Assembly (NCBI GenBank): GCA_049646625.1
Contig: JBARWE010000106.1
Location: 1 to 9,247 of the forward strand
From: PRO6 sp049646625
Lineage (GTDB): Bacteria > Pseudomonadota > Alphaproteobacteria > Rhizobiales > Xanthobacteraceae
Direction of reading: 5' to 3'
Length of the DNA: 9,247 nucleotides
Positions 1-6,491 of this stretch are shown one piece after another (the stretch's first letter is position 1; every line of letters starts with the position of its first letter). The notes under the pieces are model-generated. The model saw nothing but the letters and a program-made list of their open reading frames with translations, had not been told where the DNA came from and searched no databases. The translations under genes and the position numbers were made by a program.

Positions 1-2
1 GG

Positions 3-2054
3 CTCGTTGCGCTTGTGCTCGTCGCGATGGGCGCGGCGGGCGGGGCAGGGGCGCTGTGGGTGCGCTCGCTCGGGCCACTGCCGCTCGATGAAACGCGGCA
101 GGTGTCGCGCGTCGTGGTCGATCGTCAGGGGCGGTTGCTGCGTGCCTATGCGATGGGCGACGGCCGTTGGCGGCTGCCGGTCGCGGCGCGGCGCGATGTC
201 GATCCGCGCTATCTCGACCTGCTGTTCGCCTATGAGGACCAGCGCTTTCTCACCCATCACGGCGTCGATCCGCTGGCGGTCGCGCGGGCAGCGTGGCAGT
301 GGGTGACGCATGGTCACATCGTCTCCGGCGGCTCCACCATCACCATGCAGGTGGCGCGCCTGCTGGAGCCGCGTCAGCACCGCTCGCTGGTGGCCAAATT
401 GCGCCAGGCGGTGCGGGCGATCCAGCTCGAACGCCGCTTCAGCAAGGATGAGATCCTCGATCTCTACCTGACGCTGGCGCCCTATGGCGGCAACCTCGAA
501 GGCATCCGCGCCGCCTCGCTCGCCTATTTCGGCAAGGAGCCGAAGCGGCTGATGCTGGCCGAAATCGCGCTTCTGGTGGCGCTGCCGCAGTCGCCGGAGC
601 GCCGCCGGCTCGATCGCCATCCGCAAGCGGCGCGTGCCGCGCGCGACCGGGTGCTTGAGCGCATGGTGGAGCAGGGGGTCGTTTCGGCGGATGACGCTAC
701 CCGCGCCATGGCCGAGCCGGTGCCGCGCTGGCGCCGGCCGCTGCCGTTCCTTGCCCCGCATGCCGCCGACGAGGCGCTCTCCACCACGGCCGGGGCGCCG
801 GTCGTCCGTCTCACCCTCGATGGCGCGCTCCAGCATGCCCTCGAACGGCTGGCCTATGACCGCGCCGCGGCGCTCGGGCCGGATTTGTCGATCGGCATTC
901 TCGCCGTCGCCAATGACTCAGGCGAGGTGCTGGCCCATGTCGGTTCCGCCGATTACTTCGACGAGCGCCGCGCCGGGCAGGTGGACATGGTGCGTGCGGT
1001 GCGCTCGCCCGGCTCGACGCTGAAGCCGTTCATCTATGGGTTGGCCTTCGAGGACGGTGTGGTTCACCCTGAAAGCCTGATTGACGATCGCCCGGTGCGG
1101 TTCGGCGCCTATGCGCCGGAAAACTTCGACATGACGTTCCAGGGCACGGTGGCGGTGCGCAAGGCGCTGCAACTGTCGCTCAACGTGCCGGCGGTGGCGC
1201 TGCTCGATCGGGTCGGCGCGGCGCGGCTGACCGCCCGGCTGCGCCAGGCTGGCCTTGCCCTGACGCTGCCCAGGAACGAGGTGCCGGGCCTTGCCATGGG
1301 CCTTGGCGGCGTCGGCCTCACGCTTCGCGATCTGGTGCAGACCTATGCCGGCATTCCCCGGCTCGGCAGCGTCGCCCCGCTGCGTGAGGTGTTGAACGAC
1401 AGTGATCCGCCGCCGCCGCGCCGGCTGCTGGACGCGACATCGGCGTGGCAGATCGGCGATATCCTGCTCGGCACCCCGCCGCCGGAGAACGCCGCCGCCC
1501 ACCGCATCGCCTACAAGACCGGCACCAGCTACGGCTCTCGCGACGCCTGGGCGGTCGGCTTCGACGGCCGCCTCACCATCGGCGTCTGGGTCGGGCGGCC
1601 GGACAGCGCGCCGGTGCCGGGCATGACCGGTCGCGGCGCGGCGGCGCCGATCCTGTTCGATGCGTTTGCCCGGACCGGACGGCTGATCGCACCGTTGCCG
1701 CGCCCGCCACGCGGCACGCTGATGGCGAGCAACGCGAAGCTGCCGCTGCCGCTGCGCCGGTTCCGCCCGGCCGGCGAACTGATGCGGACCGACAATGCGC
1801 GCGCGCCCCGCATCCAGTTTCCGCTCGACGGGGCGCGGCTCGATGCGCGTGACGGCGCCGCCGGCTTTCACCCGGTGCCGCTCAAGGTGGCCGGTGGGGT
1901 GCCGCCGCTGACCGTGCTGGTCGACGGGGTCGCTGCTGGCGCGATCGACCGTCATCGCCAGCAACTGGTCATGCCGCCCGGTCCGGGCTTCGTGCGCCTC
2001 ACGGTGATGGACGCAACGGGCGCGGCGGACACAGTCGTCGTCAGAATACAGTAG
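3..2054 (+). CDS. pbpC: Penicillin-binding protein 1C (bifunctional GT51 transglycosylase / transpeptidase), 5' partial
   Basis: Class A penicillin-binding protein that polymerises and crosslinks peptidoglycan in the periplasm, anchored by an N-terminal membrane segment. Residues are numbered from the GTG at 15. The GT51 domain has EDQRF (E74 the likely catalytic acid), GGSTITMQ (105-112) and the downstream ERRFSKDEI and GGN/GI segments. The transpeptidase domain has all three active-site motifs: STLK (S334, K337), SLN (388-390) and KTGTS (501-505), so both activities look intact. The C-terminal ~80 residues, about 595-679, match the BiPBP_C domain that distinguishes PBP1C from PBP1A/1B. The frame stays open to the left edge and residues before the GTG are hydrophobic (LVAL then VLVAMGAAGGAGAL), so the GTG lies inside the membrane anchor and the true start is off the window, with perhaps 20-50 residues missing. 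PBP1C often follows a YfhM-type alpha-2-macroglobulin gene, which cannot be checked here. Family assignment is secure. Confidence 0.95.
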   Translation, partial: LVALVLVAMGAAGGAGALWVRSLGPLPLDETRQVSRVVVDRQGRLLRAYAMGDGRWRLPVAARRDVDPRYLDLLFAYEDQRFLTHHGVDPLAVARAAWQWVTHGHIVSGGSTITMQVARLLEPRQHRSLVAKLRQAVRAIQLERRFSKDEILDLYLTLAPYGGNLEGIRAASLAYFGKEPKRLMLAEIALLVALPQSPERRRLDRHPQAARAARDRVLERMVEQGVVSADDATRAMAEPVPRWRRPLPFLAPHAADEALSTTAGAPVVRLTLDGALQHALERLAYDRAAALGPDLSIGILAVANDSGEVLAHVGSADYFDERRAGQVDMVRAVRSPGSTLKPFIYGLAFEDGVVHPESLIDDRPVRFGAYAPENFDMTFQGTVAVRKALQLSLNVPAVALLDRVGAARLTARLRQAGLALTLPRNEVPGLAMGLGGVGLTLRDLVQTYAGIPRLGSVAPLREVLNDSDPPPPRRLLDATSAWQIGDILLGTPPPENAAAHRIAYKTGTSYGSRDAWAVGFDGRLTIGVWVGRPDSAPVPGMTGRGAAAPILFDAFARTGRLIAPLPRPPRGTLMASNAKLPLPLRRFRPAGELMRTDNARAPRIQFPLDGARLDARDGAAGFHPVPLKVAGGVPPLTVLVDGVAAGAIDRHRQQLVMPPGPGFVRLTVMDATGAADTVVVRIQ

Positions 2055-2081
2055 CGGCCTGCCGCCCCGGTTGTTCCTGCG

Positions 2082-3860
2082 ATGGTTTCATCGTATGCGA
2101 CGGCCATGGCGGAATCCCTGAAAAAGCGCGGGTCTGGCGAAGGGCGGGAGGACAACGGCGCGGTTCGTTTCGACCCCGGCCGGGTGCTGGCGCGCCTGCT
2201 TGCGGCGGCTTCAGCCAGCCATGGCCGCGCCGTCGCCTTCCTTGCCGTGTGCGCCGTCGTGTTCTTTCTGCCCGGCCTGTTCCATATCCCGCCGATCGAC
2301 CGTGACGAGGCGCGCTTCGCCCAGGCCACCAAGCAGATGGTCGAGACCGGCGATTTCGTCGATATCCGCTTCCAGAACGAGGTCCGCTACAAAAAGCCGG
2401 TCGGCATCTACTGGCTGCAGGCGGCGGCGGTGCAAACAGCGTCGGCGCTTGGCCTACCCAATGCCCGGATCCGTATCTGGGTTTACCGCCTGCCGTCGCT
2501 TGCCGGAGCCATCGGCGCGGTGCTCTTGACCTACTGGGCGGCGGCGGCGTTCGTCACGCGGCGCGGCGCGGTGCTGGCGGGGCTTCTGATGTGCGCCTCG
2601 CTGCTGCTCGGCGTCGAGGCGCGGCTTGCCAAGACCGACGCGGTGCTGCTGTTCACGGTGATCGCAGCGATGGTTGCGCTGGCGCGCGTCTATCTGGCGT
2701 GGCAGCGCGGTGAGGATCCTGGCCGCCGGCCGTGGCTGCTGCCGTTCGTGTTCTGGACCGCGCTTGCCGGCGGCATCCTGCTCAAGGGGCCGCTGATCCT
2801 GATGTTCGTCGTTCTCGCGGTTGGCATGCTCGCGATTCTCGACCGCTCGGTGGCGTGGCTGTGGCGGCTGCGGCCGCTCGCCGGCCTCGCCTGGATGCTG
2901 CTGCTGGTGCTGCCATGGTTCGTCGCCATCCTGTTGAAGTCGGGCGACAGCTTCTTCAGCGATTCCGTCGGCGGCGACATGCTGAGCAAGATCGCCAGCG
3001 GCCAGGAATCGCACGGCGCGCCGCCGGGGCTGTATTTCCTGCTGTTCTGGGTGACGTTCTGGCCCGGCGCGCCGCTCGCCGGCATGGCGGCGCCGGCGGT
3101 GTGGCGGGCGCGGCGCGAACCGGCGGTCCAGTTCCTGCTGGCGTGGCTGGTGCCGTCCTGGATCGTGTTCGAACTGGTCATCACCAAGCTGCCGCATTAT
3201 GTGCTGCCGCTCTATCCTGCGATCGCCATCCTGATCGTCATGATCATGGAGCGTGGCGCGCTGTCGCAAGCCGCCTGGCTCAGGCGTGGCGCCTCATGGT
3301 GGTTCGTGCTGCCGGCGCTGTCCGCGGTCGGCGCCATCGTCGGCGTGATGATGCTGACGCTGCATCCGACGTTCCTGGCATGGCCGTTTTTCGCCGCCGC
3401 CCTGGTGCTCGGCCTGTTCGCATGGTGGCTGTTCGACAGGCAGGAGGCGGAACGCTCGGTGCTGTGCGGCGTCGCCGCGTCGCTGTGCCTGTCGGCCGCG
3501 CTCTACGGCGTGGTGATGCCGAAGCTGGCGCCTTTGTTTCCCAGCGTCGAGGTGGCGCGCGCGCTGCGCAGCGTCGAATGCGTCGGGCCGCGTTCGGCCG
3601 CCGCCGGCTTCCACGAGCCGAGCCTGGTGTTCATGACCGGCACCTCGACCCTGCTGACCGACGGCTCCCGTGCCGCCGATTTCCTCAGTCAGGGCGGCTG
3701 CCGCTTTGCGCTGATCGAATCACGGCAGGAGCGCGCCTTCGCGCTGCGCGCCGAGGCGATCGGGCTGCGCTACGATATCCTGCGCCGGGTCGAGGGCTAT
3801 AACTTCTCGCAGGGCCGAGCCATTTCCATCGCGATCTTCCACACCGTCGGAACGCGCTGA
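2082..3860 (+). CDS. ArnT-like integral membrane glycosyltransferase (GT83 / PMT family)
   Basis: Polytopic GT-C fold transferase that takes a sugar from a polyprenyl-phosphate donor and adds it to an acceptor on the periplasmic face; for ArnT the acceptor is lipid A. The 592 residues contain about 10-12 hydrophobic segments. Family marks are the first periplasmic-loop motif DRDEARFAQA (72-81; acidic pair D75/E76), YKKPVGIYW (103-111), AKTDAVLL (183-190; D186 matches the second conserved Asp of ArnT), the loop GQESHGAPPG (307-316) and KLPHYVLPLYP (369-379). A soluble C-terminal domain follows from about 485, with C500 and C540. The start is uncertain: neither ATG 2082 nor in-frame ATG 2106 has a clear ribosome binding site, and about 48 polar residues precede the first membrane helix at about 49. 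It begins 27 nt after pbpC, so read-through transcription is plausible. The GT2 and LAB_N genes downstream probably supply its donor. Sugar and acceptor are unknown, so I do not call it arnT. Confidence 0.88.
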   Translation: MVSSYATAMAESLKKRGSGEGREDNGAVRFDPGRVLARLLAAASASHGRAVAFLAVCAVVFFLPGLFHIPPIDRDEARFAQATKQMVETGDFVDIRFQNEVRYKKPVGIYWLQAAAVQTASALGLPNARIRIWVYRLPSLAGAIGAVLLTYWAAAAFVTRRGAVLAGLLMCASLLLGVEARLAKTDAVLLFTVIAAMVALARVYLAWQRGEDPGRRPWLLPFVFWTALAGGILLKGPLILMFVVLAVGMLAILDRSVAWLWRLRPLAGLAWMLLLVLPWFVAILLKSGDSFFSDSVGGDMLSKIASGQESHGAPPGLYFLLFWVTFWPGAPLAGMAAPAVWRARREPAVQFLLAWLVPSWIVFELVITKLPHYVLPLYPAIAILIVMIMERGALSQAAWLRRGASWWFVLPALSAVGAIVGVMMLTLHPTFLAWPFFAAALVLGLFAWWLFDRQEAERSVLCGVAASLCLSAALYGVVMPKLAPLFPSVEVARALRSVECVGPRSAAAGFHEPSLVFMTGTSTLLTDGSRAADFLSQGGCRFALIESRQERAFALRAEAIGLRYDILRRVEGYNFSQGRAISIAIFHTVGTR

Positions 3861-3969
3861 CGGGCAACAGACCCGGCGGGCGGCGGACAGGAGGGTTGTC
3901 GGCCGGCCCGCAGCCTCATAAGAAGCGGGCGCGGCGGCCCCAGCCGCCGGCCAGCGAGTTCCGATCCCC
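3861..3969 (+). other. Intergenic region with a GC-rich hairpin just before the GT2 gene
   Basis: This 109-nt gap separates the two glycosyltransferase genes. At 3932-3938 CGGCGGC pairs perfectly with GCCGCCG at 3943-3949 around a CCCA loop, ending 20 nt before the GT2 ATG. No run of T follows, so it does not look like a standard intrinsic terminator. It could attenuate transcription, stabilise mRNA or limit ribosome access, or be a chance product of high GC. I see no recognisable promoter and no Shine-Dalgarno sequence before 3970. Confidence 0.4.
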
Positions 3970-4734
3970 ATGCCGCAAGCCCTTTCCGCGCCTGTTGTTC
4001 CCGCGCCCGCGGTGTCCATTGTCGTGCCGGTCCGAAACGAGGCCGGCAATATCGCGCCGCTGGTCGCCGAGATCGCCGCCGCGCTCGAAGGGCGCTGGGC
4101 GTTCGAGATCGTCTATGTCGATGACGGTTCCACAGATGCGACCGCCGCGCAGCTGGCCGAGCTGATGGCGATGCGTCGCAATCTGCGTCATGTCCGTCAC
4201 GCGGCCTCGTGCGGGCAGTCGGCGGCGGTGCGGACCGGCGTGCGCGCGGCGCGCGGCGTGGTGGTCGCCACCCTCGACGGCGACGGCCAGAATGACCCGG
4301 CGTTTCTGCCGGCTCTGATCGAGGCGGTCATGGCGGAGGGTGGCCGGATCGGCCTTGCCGCCGGGCAGCGTGTCGGGCGCAAGGATACCGGGTTCAAGAA
4401 GGTGCAGTCGCGCGTCGCCAACGCGGTGCGCGGTGCGCTGTTGCGCGACGGCACGCGCGACTCCGGCTGCGGCCTCAAGGCGTTCCGGCGCGAGGTGTTT
4501 CTCGCGCTGCCGTATTTCGACGGGCTGCACCGTTTTCTGCCGGCGCTGGTGCGCCGCGAGGGGTTCGATGTCGCCTATGTCGATGTCGCCGACCGTCCGC
4601 GCCGGTCAGGGGTCTCGAACTACGGCTTCTTCGACCGGCTATGGGTCGGCCTCATGGACCTGATCGGAGTGTGGTGGCTGATCCGGCGCAAGAAATCGAC
4701 GCCCGTGGTAACCGAGGTGACAGGCCATGACTGA
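3970..4734 (+). CDS. GT2 family polyprenyl-phosphate glycosyltransferase (DPM1/ArnC/RgtE-like)
   Basis: Cytoplasmic-face enzyme expected to move a sugar from a nucleotide sugar to a polyprenyl phosphate, making the lipid-linked donor used by a GT-C transferase. The 254-residue protein has the GT2 pattern: SIVVPVRNE (16-24), DDGSTDAT (51-58), the metal-binding segment DGDGQNDP (103-110), the KDTGFKKVQSR segment (138-148) and DSGCGLKAFRREVF (164-177), then FDGLHRF (183-189). One hydrophobic stretch near the C terminus (about 219-238, GFFDRLWVGLMDLIGVWWL) precedes RRKK and is probably a membrane-associated helix; ArnC-type enzymes usually have two full helices there. The start at 3970 fits because the Rossmann strand begins at residue 15, though no Shine-Dalgarno is visible. 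Its end overlaps the LAB_N gene by 8 nt, indicating translational coupling. Arg-rich DRPRRSG (208-214) is typical of the family. The sugar, for example mannose, galacturonic acid or an amino sugar, cannot be told from sequence. Confidence 0.9.
   Translation: MPQALSAPVVPAPAVSIVVPVRNEAGNIAPLVAEIAAALEGRWAFEIVYVDDGSTDATAAQLAELMAMRRNLRHVRHAASCGQSAAVRTGVRAARGVVVATLDGDGQNDPAFLPALIEAVMAEGGRIGLAAGQRVGRKDTGFKKVQSRVANAVRGALLRDGTRDSGCGLKAFRREVFLALPYFDGLHRFLPALVRREGFDVAYVDVADRPRRSGVSNYGFFDRLWVGLMDLIGVWWLIRRKKSTPVVTEVTGHD
4714..4720 (+). promoter_or_regulatory. Ribosome binding site of the LAB_N gene
   Basis: GAGGTGA lies 6 nt before the ATG at 4727, inside the last codons of the GT2 gene. It is one of the two strong Shine-Dalgarno matches in the window and it fixes the 4727 start, supporting the 8-nt gene overlap. 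Confidence 0.75.
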
Positions 4735-5056
4735 ACTGTTCGGCGCGCTGATCGCCTATCTGCACGAGGTCTTTATCATCCAGTTCGACGGCTGGGTCGC
4801 GCTCGGCTTCGTGGCGCAGGCGTTCTTCACGATGCGCTTCGTGGTGCAGTGGATTGCCTCCGAGCGTGCGCGCAAGAGCATCATCCCGGTGGCGTTCTGG
4901 TTTTTCTCGATCGGCGGCGGTGTATTGCTGTTGATTTACGCGCTGTACCGCCGTGATCCCGTATTCATCGCCGGCCAGGCGTTCGGTCTTCTGGTTTACT
5001 TCCGCAACGTGTACTTCATCATGGCGCACCGGCGCGAGACGGCCGCAGGCGCATGA
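4727..5056 (+). CDS. Small LAB_N (lipid A biosynthesis N-terminal) domain membrane protein
   Basis: A 109-residue protein made almost entirely of a LAB_N domain (PF07578). Three hydrophobic segments lie at about 22-43, 54-73 and 78-100. Conserved-looking elements are GWVALGFVAQ (22-31), MRFVVQWIASER (36-47) with its Arg and Gln-Trp, the KSIIPVAFWFFS run (50-61) and YFRN (91-94). In some bacteria this domain is fused to the N terminus of LpxB; as a stand-alone protein it often sits with GT2 and ArnT-like genes, as here. Its biochemical role is not settled. I recall the family being placed in the same clan as PQ-loop/SWEET-type three-helix transporters, which would fit help in moving a lipid-linked sugar across the membrane, but that is inference. 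The start is supported by GAGGTGA 6 nt upstream. It ends 6 bp from the end of the convergent lyase gene. Confidence 0.87.
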   Translation: MTELFGALIAYLHEVFIIQFDGWVALGFVAQAFFTMRFVVQWIASERARKSIIPVAFWFFSIGGGVLLLIYALYRRDPVFIAGQAFGLLVYFRNVYFIMAHRRETAAGA

Positions 5057-5062
5057 AGCTGT

Positions 5063-6262
5063 TTATTTCCTCGCGGCATTGAAGGCGGCAAAGCCGCGTT
5101 CGAGGTCGGCCTTCAGATCCTCGATGTTCTCAAGCCCGATATGGATGCGCAGCGTCGGGCCGCCCGGTGCCCACCGTGTGGCGGAGCGGTAGCTGGTGCA
5201 ATCGAACGGGATGACGAGGCTTTCGAAGCCGCCCCACGAATAGCCCATGCCGAACAGCCGCACGGCGTCGAGCAGCGCGTCGACCGCCTTGTCGGGCGCG
5301 GGTTGCAGCACCACGCTGAACAGCCCGCTGGCGCCGGAAAAATCGCGCTTCCAGATCGCATGGCCGGGATCGTCGGGCAGCGCCGGATGCAGCACGCGCT
5401 GCACCTCCGGGCGCGCCTTCAGCCATTTCGCCATCGCAAGGCCCGATGCGTGATGCTGTTTGAGCCGCACCGCCAGCGTGCGCAGGCCGCGCAGCGCGAG
5501 GAACACGTCGTCCGGCCCGACGCAAACCCCGAGCGCCCGGATGGCATCGCCGAGACGCGGCCAGGCGCGCGCGCTGGCGGCGATGGTGCCGAACATGATG
5601 TCGGAATGGCCGCCGAGATATTTTGTGCCGGCCTGGATCGACAGGTCGACGCCGTGGTCGAGCGAACGGTGGTAAAGCGGCGTCGCCCAGGTGTTGTCGT
5701 CGATCACCAAGAGGTCGCGGTCGCGCGCGGCGGCGGCAATCGCCGGAATGTCCGCCATCTCGAACGACTGCGAGCCGGGCGCTTCGACGAATACCGCGCG
5801 CGTGTTGGGCCGGAACAGTTTTGCGATGTCGCTGCCGATCAGCGGATCGTAATAGGTGGTCTCGACGCCGAAGCGCTTGAGCAGTGTGTCGCAGAAATGC
5901 CGGGTCGGCCGATAGATGCTATCGCAGACCAGGAGGTGATCGCCGGCTTCGAGCACGGCGAGCAGCGCCGTCGAGATCGCCGCCAGGCCGGATGGCGCAA
6001 GCCCGACGCCGGCGCAGCCTGGCCCCTCCAGCGCCACCAGCGCCTGTTGCAGCGCGCGTGTCGTCGGCGTGCCGTGGCGGCCGTACTGGTACTCGCCGCG
6101 GTGGGCGCGGATATCGTCGGCGGTCGGGTAGAGCACCGTCGAGCCGCGCACTACCGGCGGGTTGATGAACCCCTTCTGCGCCACGCTGTCGCGGCCGCTG
6201 GTCACGAGTTCGGTTTCAGGATGGAGGAACATCCCCGCGTGGGGATCGGTCGGTACGGTCAT
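5063..6262 (-). CDS. metC: Cystathionine beta-lyase (Cys/Met metabolism PLP-dependent enzyme)
   Basis: Cytoplasmic PLP enzyme of the gamma family (fold type I) that cleaves cystathionine to homocysteine, pyruvate and ammonia in methionine synthesis. The 399 residues match the usual ~395. Visible marks are YGRHGTPT (60-67; the Tyr-x-Arg that grips PLP phosphate from the neighbouring subunit), SGLAAIS (91-97), VIDDNTWATP (186-195; D188 contacts the PLP ring nitrogen), QAGTKYLGGHSD (210-221) with K214 as the Schiff-base lysine, and LRIHIGLE (371-378) with the carboxylate-binding Arg372. NPPVV plus STVLYP near the N terminus is typical of alphaproteobacterial MetC. I chose the start at 6262; the frame stays open upstream to 6838, but that part is antisense to aapJ and not enzyme-like. 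No good ribosome binding site precedes 6262, and M11 is a possible alternative. Related gamma-family enzymes with other specificities cannot be excluded, but MetC is the best call. Confidence 0.9.
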   Translation of the reverse strand: MTVPTDPHAGMFLHPETELVTSGRDSVAQKGFINPPVVRGSTVLYPTADDIRAHRGEYQYGRHGTPTTRALQQALVALEGPGCAGVGLAPSGLAAISTALLAVLEAGDHLLVCDSIYRPTRHFCDTLLKRFGVETTYYDPLIGSDIAKLFRPNTRAVFVEAPGSQSFEMADIPAIAAAARDRDLLVIDDNTWATPLYHRSLDHGVDLSIQAGTKYLGGHSDIMFGTIAASARAWPRLGDAIRALGVCVGPDDVFLALRGLRTLAVRLKQHHASGLAMAKWLKARPEVQRVLHPALPDDPGHAIWKRDFSGASGLFSVVLQPAPDKAVDALLDAVRLFGMGYSWGGFESLVIPFDCTSYRSATRWAPGGPTLRIHIGLENIEDLKADLERGFAAFNAARK

Positions 6263-6382
6263 GTCGGGATCGGCCTGATGGCATGGCGGAAGCGATAGCC
6301 TTCCATACCATGCTCCCGGCCGATTTCGATAGCGGTGCCGGCGGCTTTGCCCGAGCGGCGGCAGGCCGCCACCGGCGCCCCC

Positions 6383-6411
6383 TTGACCCGGTCGCCGTGC
6401 CGTTCTGTTAT
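6383..6411 (+). promoter_or_regulatory. Probable sigma-70 promoter of the aap operon
   Basis: TTGACC at 6383-6388 and TGTTAT at 6406-6411 are separated by exactly 17 nt and match the -35 (TTGACA) and -10 (TATAAT) consensus at 5 of 6 and 4 of 6 positions. Transcription would start near 6418, giving a leader of about 74 nt before aapJ. In such GC-rich DNA this combination is unlikely to be frequent, and its place in the only long intergenic gap supports it. It is unconfirmed by experiment. Confidence 0.6.
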
Positions 6412-6481
6412 GGCCGCGAGAAACCGTAGAATCGACCCCCGTCGGCCGCTTCGTCTGCGAGCTTCGGCCAACGTTCATCAA

Positions 6482-6488
6482 AGGTGAG
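6482..6488 (+). promoter_or_regulatory. Ribosome binding site of aapJ
   Basis: AGGTGAG lies 3 nt before the ATG at 6492, with its AGG core 7 nt away. It is a strong match for the 16S rRNA 3' end and sets the start directly at the signal peptide, in keeping with high expression of a periplasmic binding protein. Confidence 0.75.
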
Positions 6489-6491
6489 ACC

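Larger units (their letters stand above)
6263..6491. other. Divergent intergenic region between metC and aapJ
   Basis: This 229-nt region drives metC leftward and aapJ rightward. The rightward half carries a sigma-70-like promoter and the aapJ ribosome binding site, listed separately. A short GC hairpin (GGCGG 6357-6361 with CCGCC 6366-6370, loop CAGG) lies just upstream of the -35 element. For the leftward side I find no hexamer pair close to consensus, so the metC promoter remains unassigned. I see no small ORF or tRNA in it. Confidence 0.6.

Noticed and set aside
918..1964. 348-codon open frame on the minus strand inside pbpC
   Set aside because: Antisense to a clear PBP1C with all motifs intact. 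Its product is Arg/Gln/His-rich without domain character, as expected of a GC-rich shadow frame.
2454..3269. 271-codon minus-strand open frame inside the GT83 gene
   Set aside because: Extremely Arg/Gln/His-rich translation, typical of the complement of Leu/Ala/Val-rich membrane helices.
3896..4165. Possible small protein of 89 codons starting in the gap before the GT2 gene
   Set aside because: Most of it overlaps GT2 in another frame, the product is Pro/Arg/Ser-rich, and no ribosome binding site precedes it.
5085..5097. GCGGC-AAA-GCCGC hairpin as terminator for the LAB_N transcript
   Set aside because: The stem is only 5 bp, has no following T run, and lies within the metC coding region.
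5141..6298. 385-codon open frame on the plus strand opposite metC
   Set aside because: It mirrors the lyase gene in its complementary frame; the composition is low-complexity Arg/Ala/Gly and no family is recognisable.
6293..6333. Two CGATAGC copies (6293-6299 and 6327-6333) as a leftward operator or -10 element
   Set aside because: A 7-nt direct repeat in 40 nt of GC-rich DNA is weak evidence, and neither has a matching leftward -35 element.
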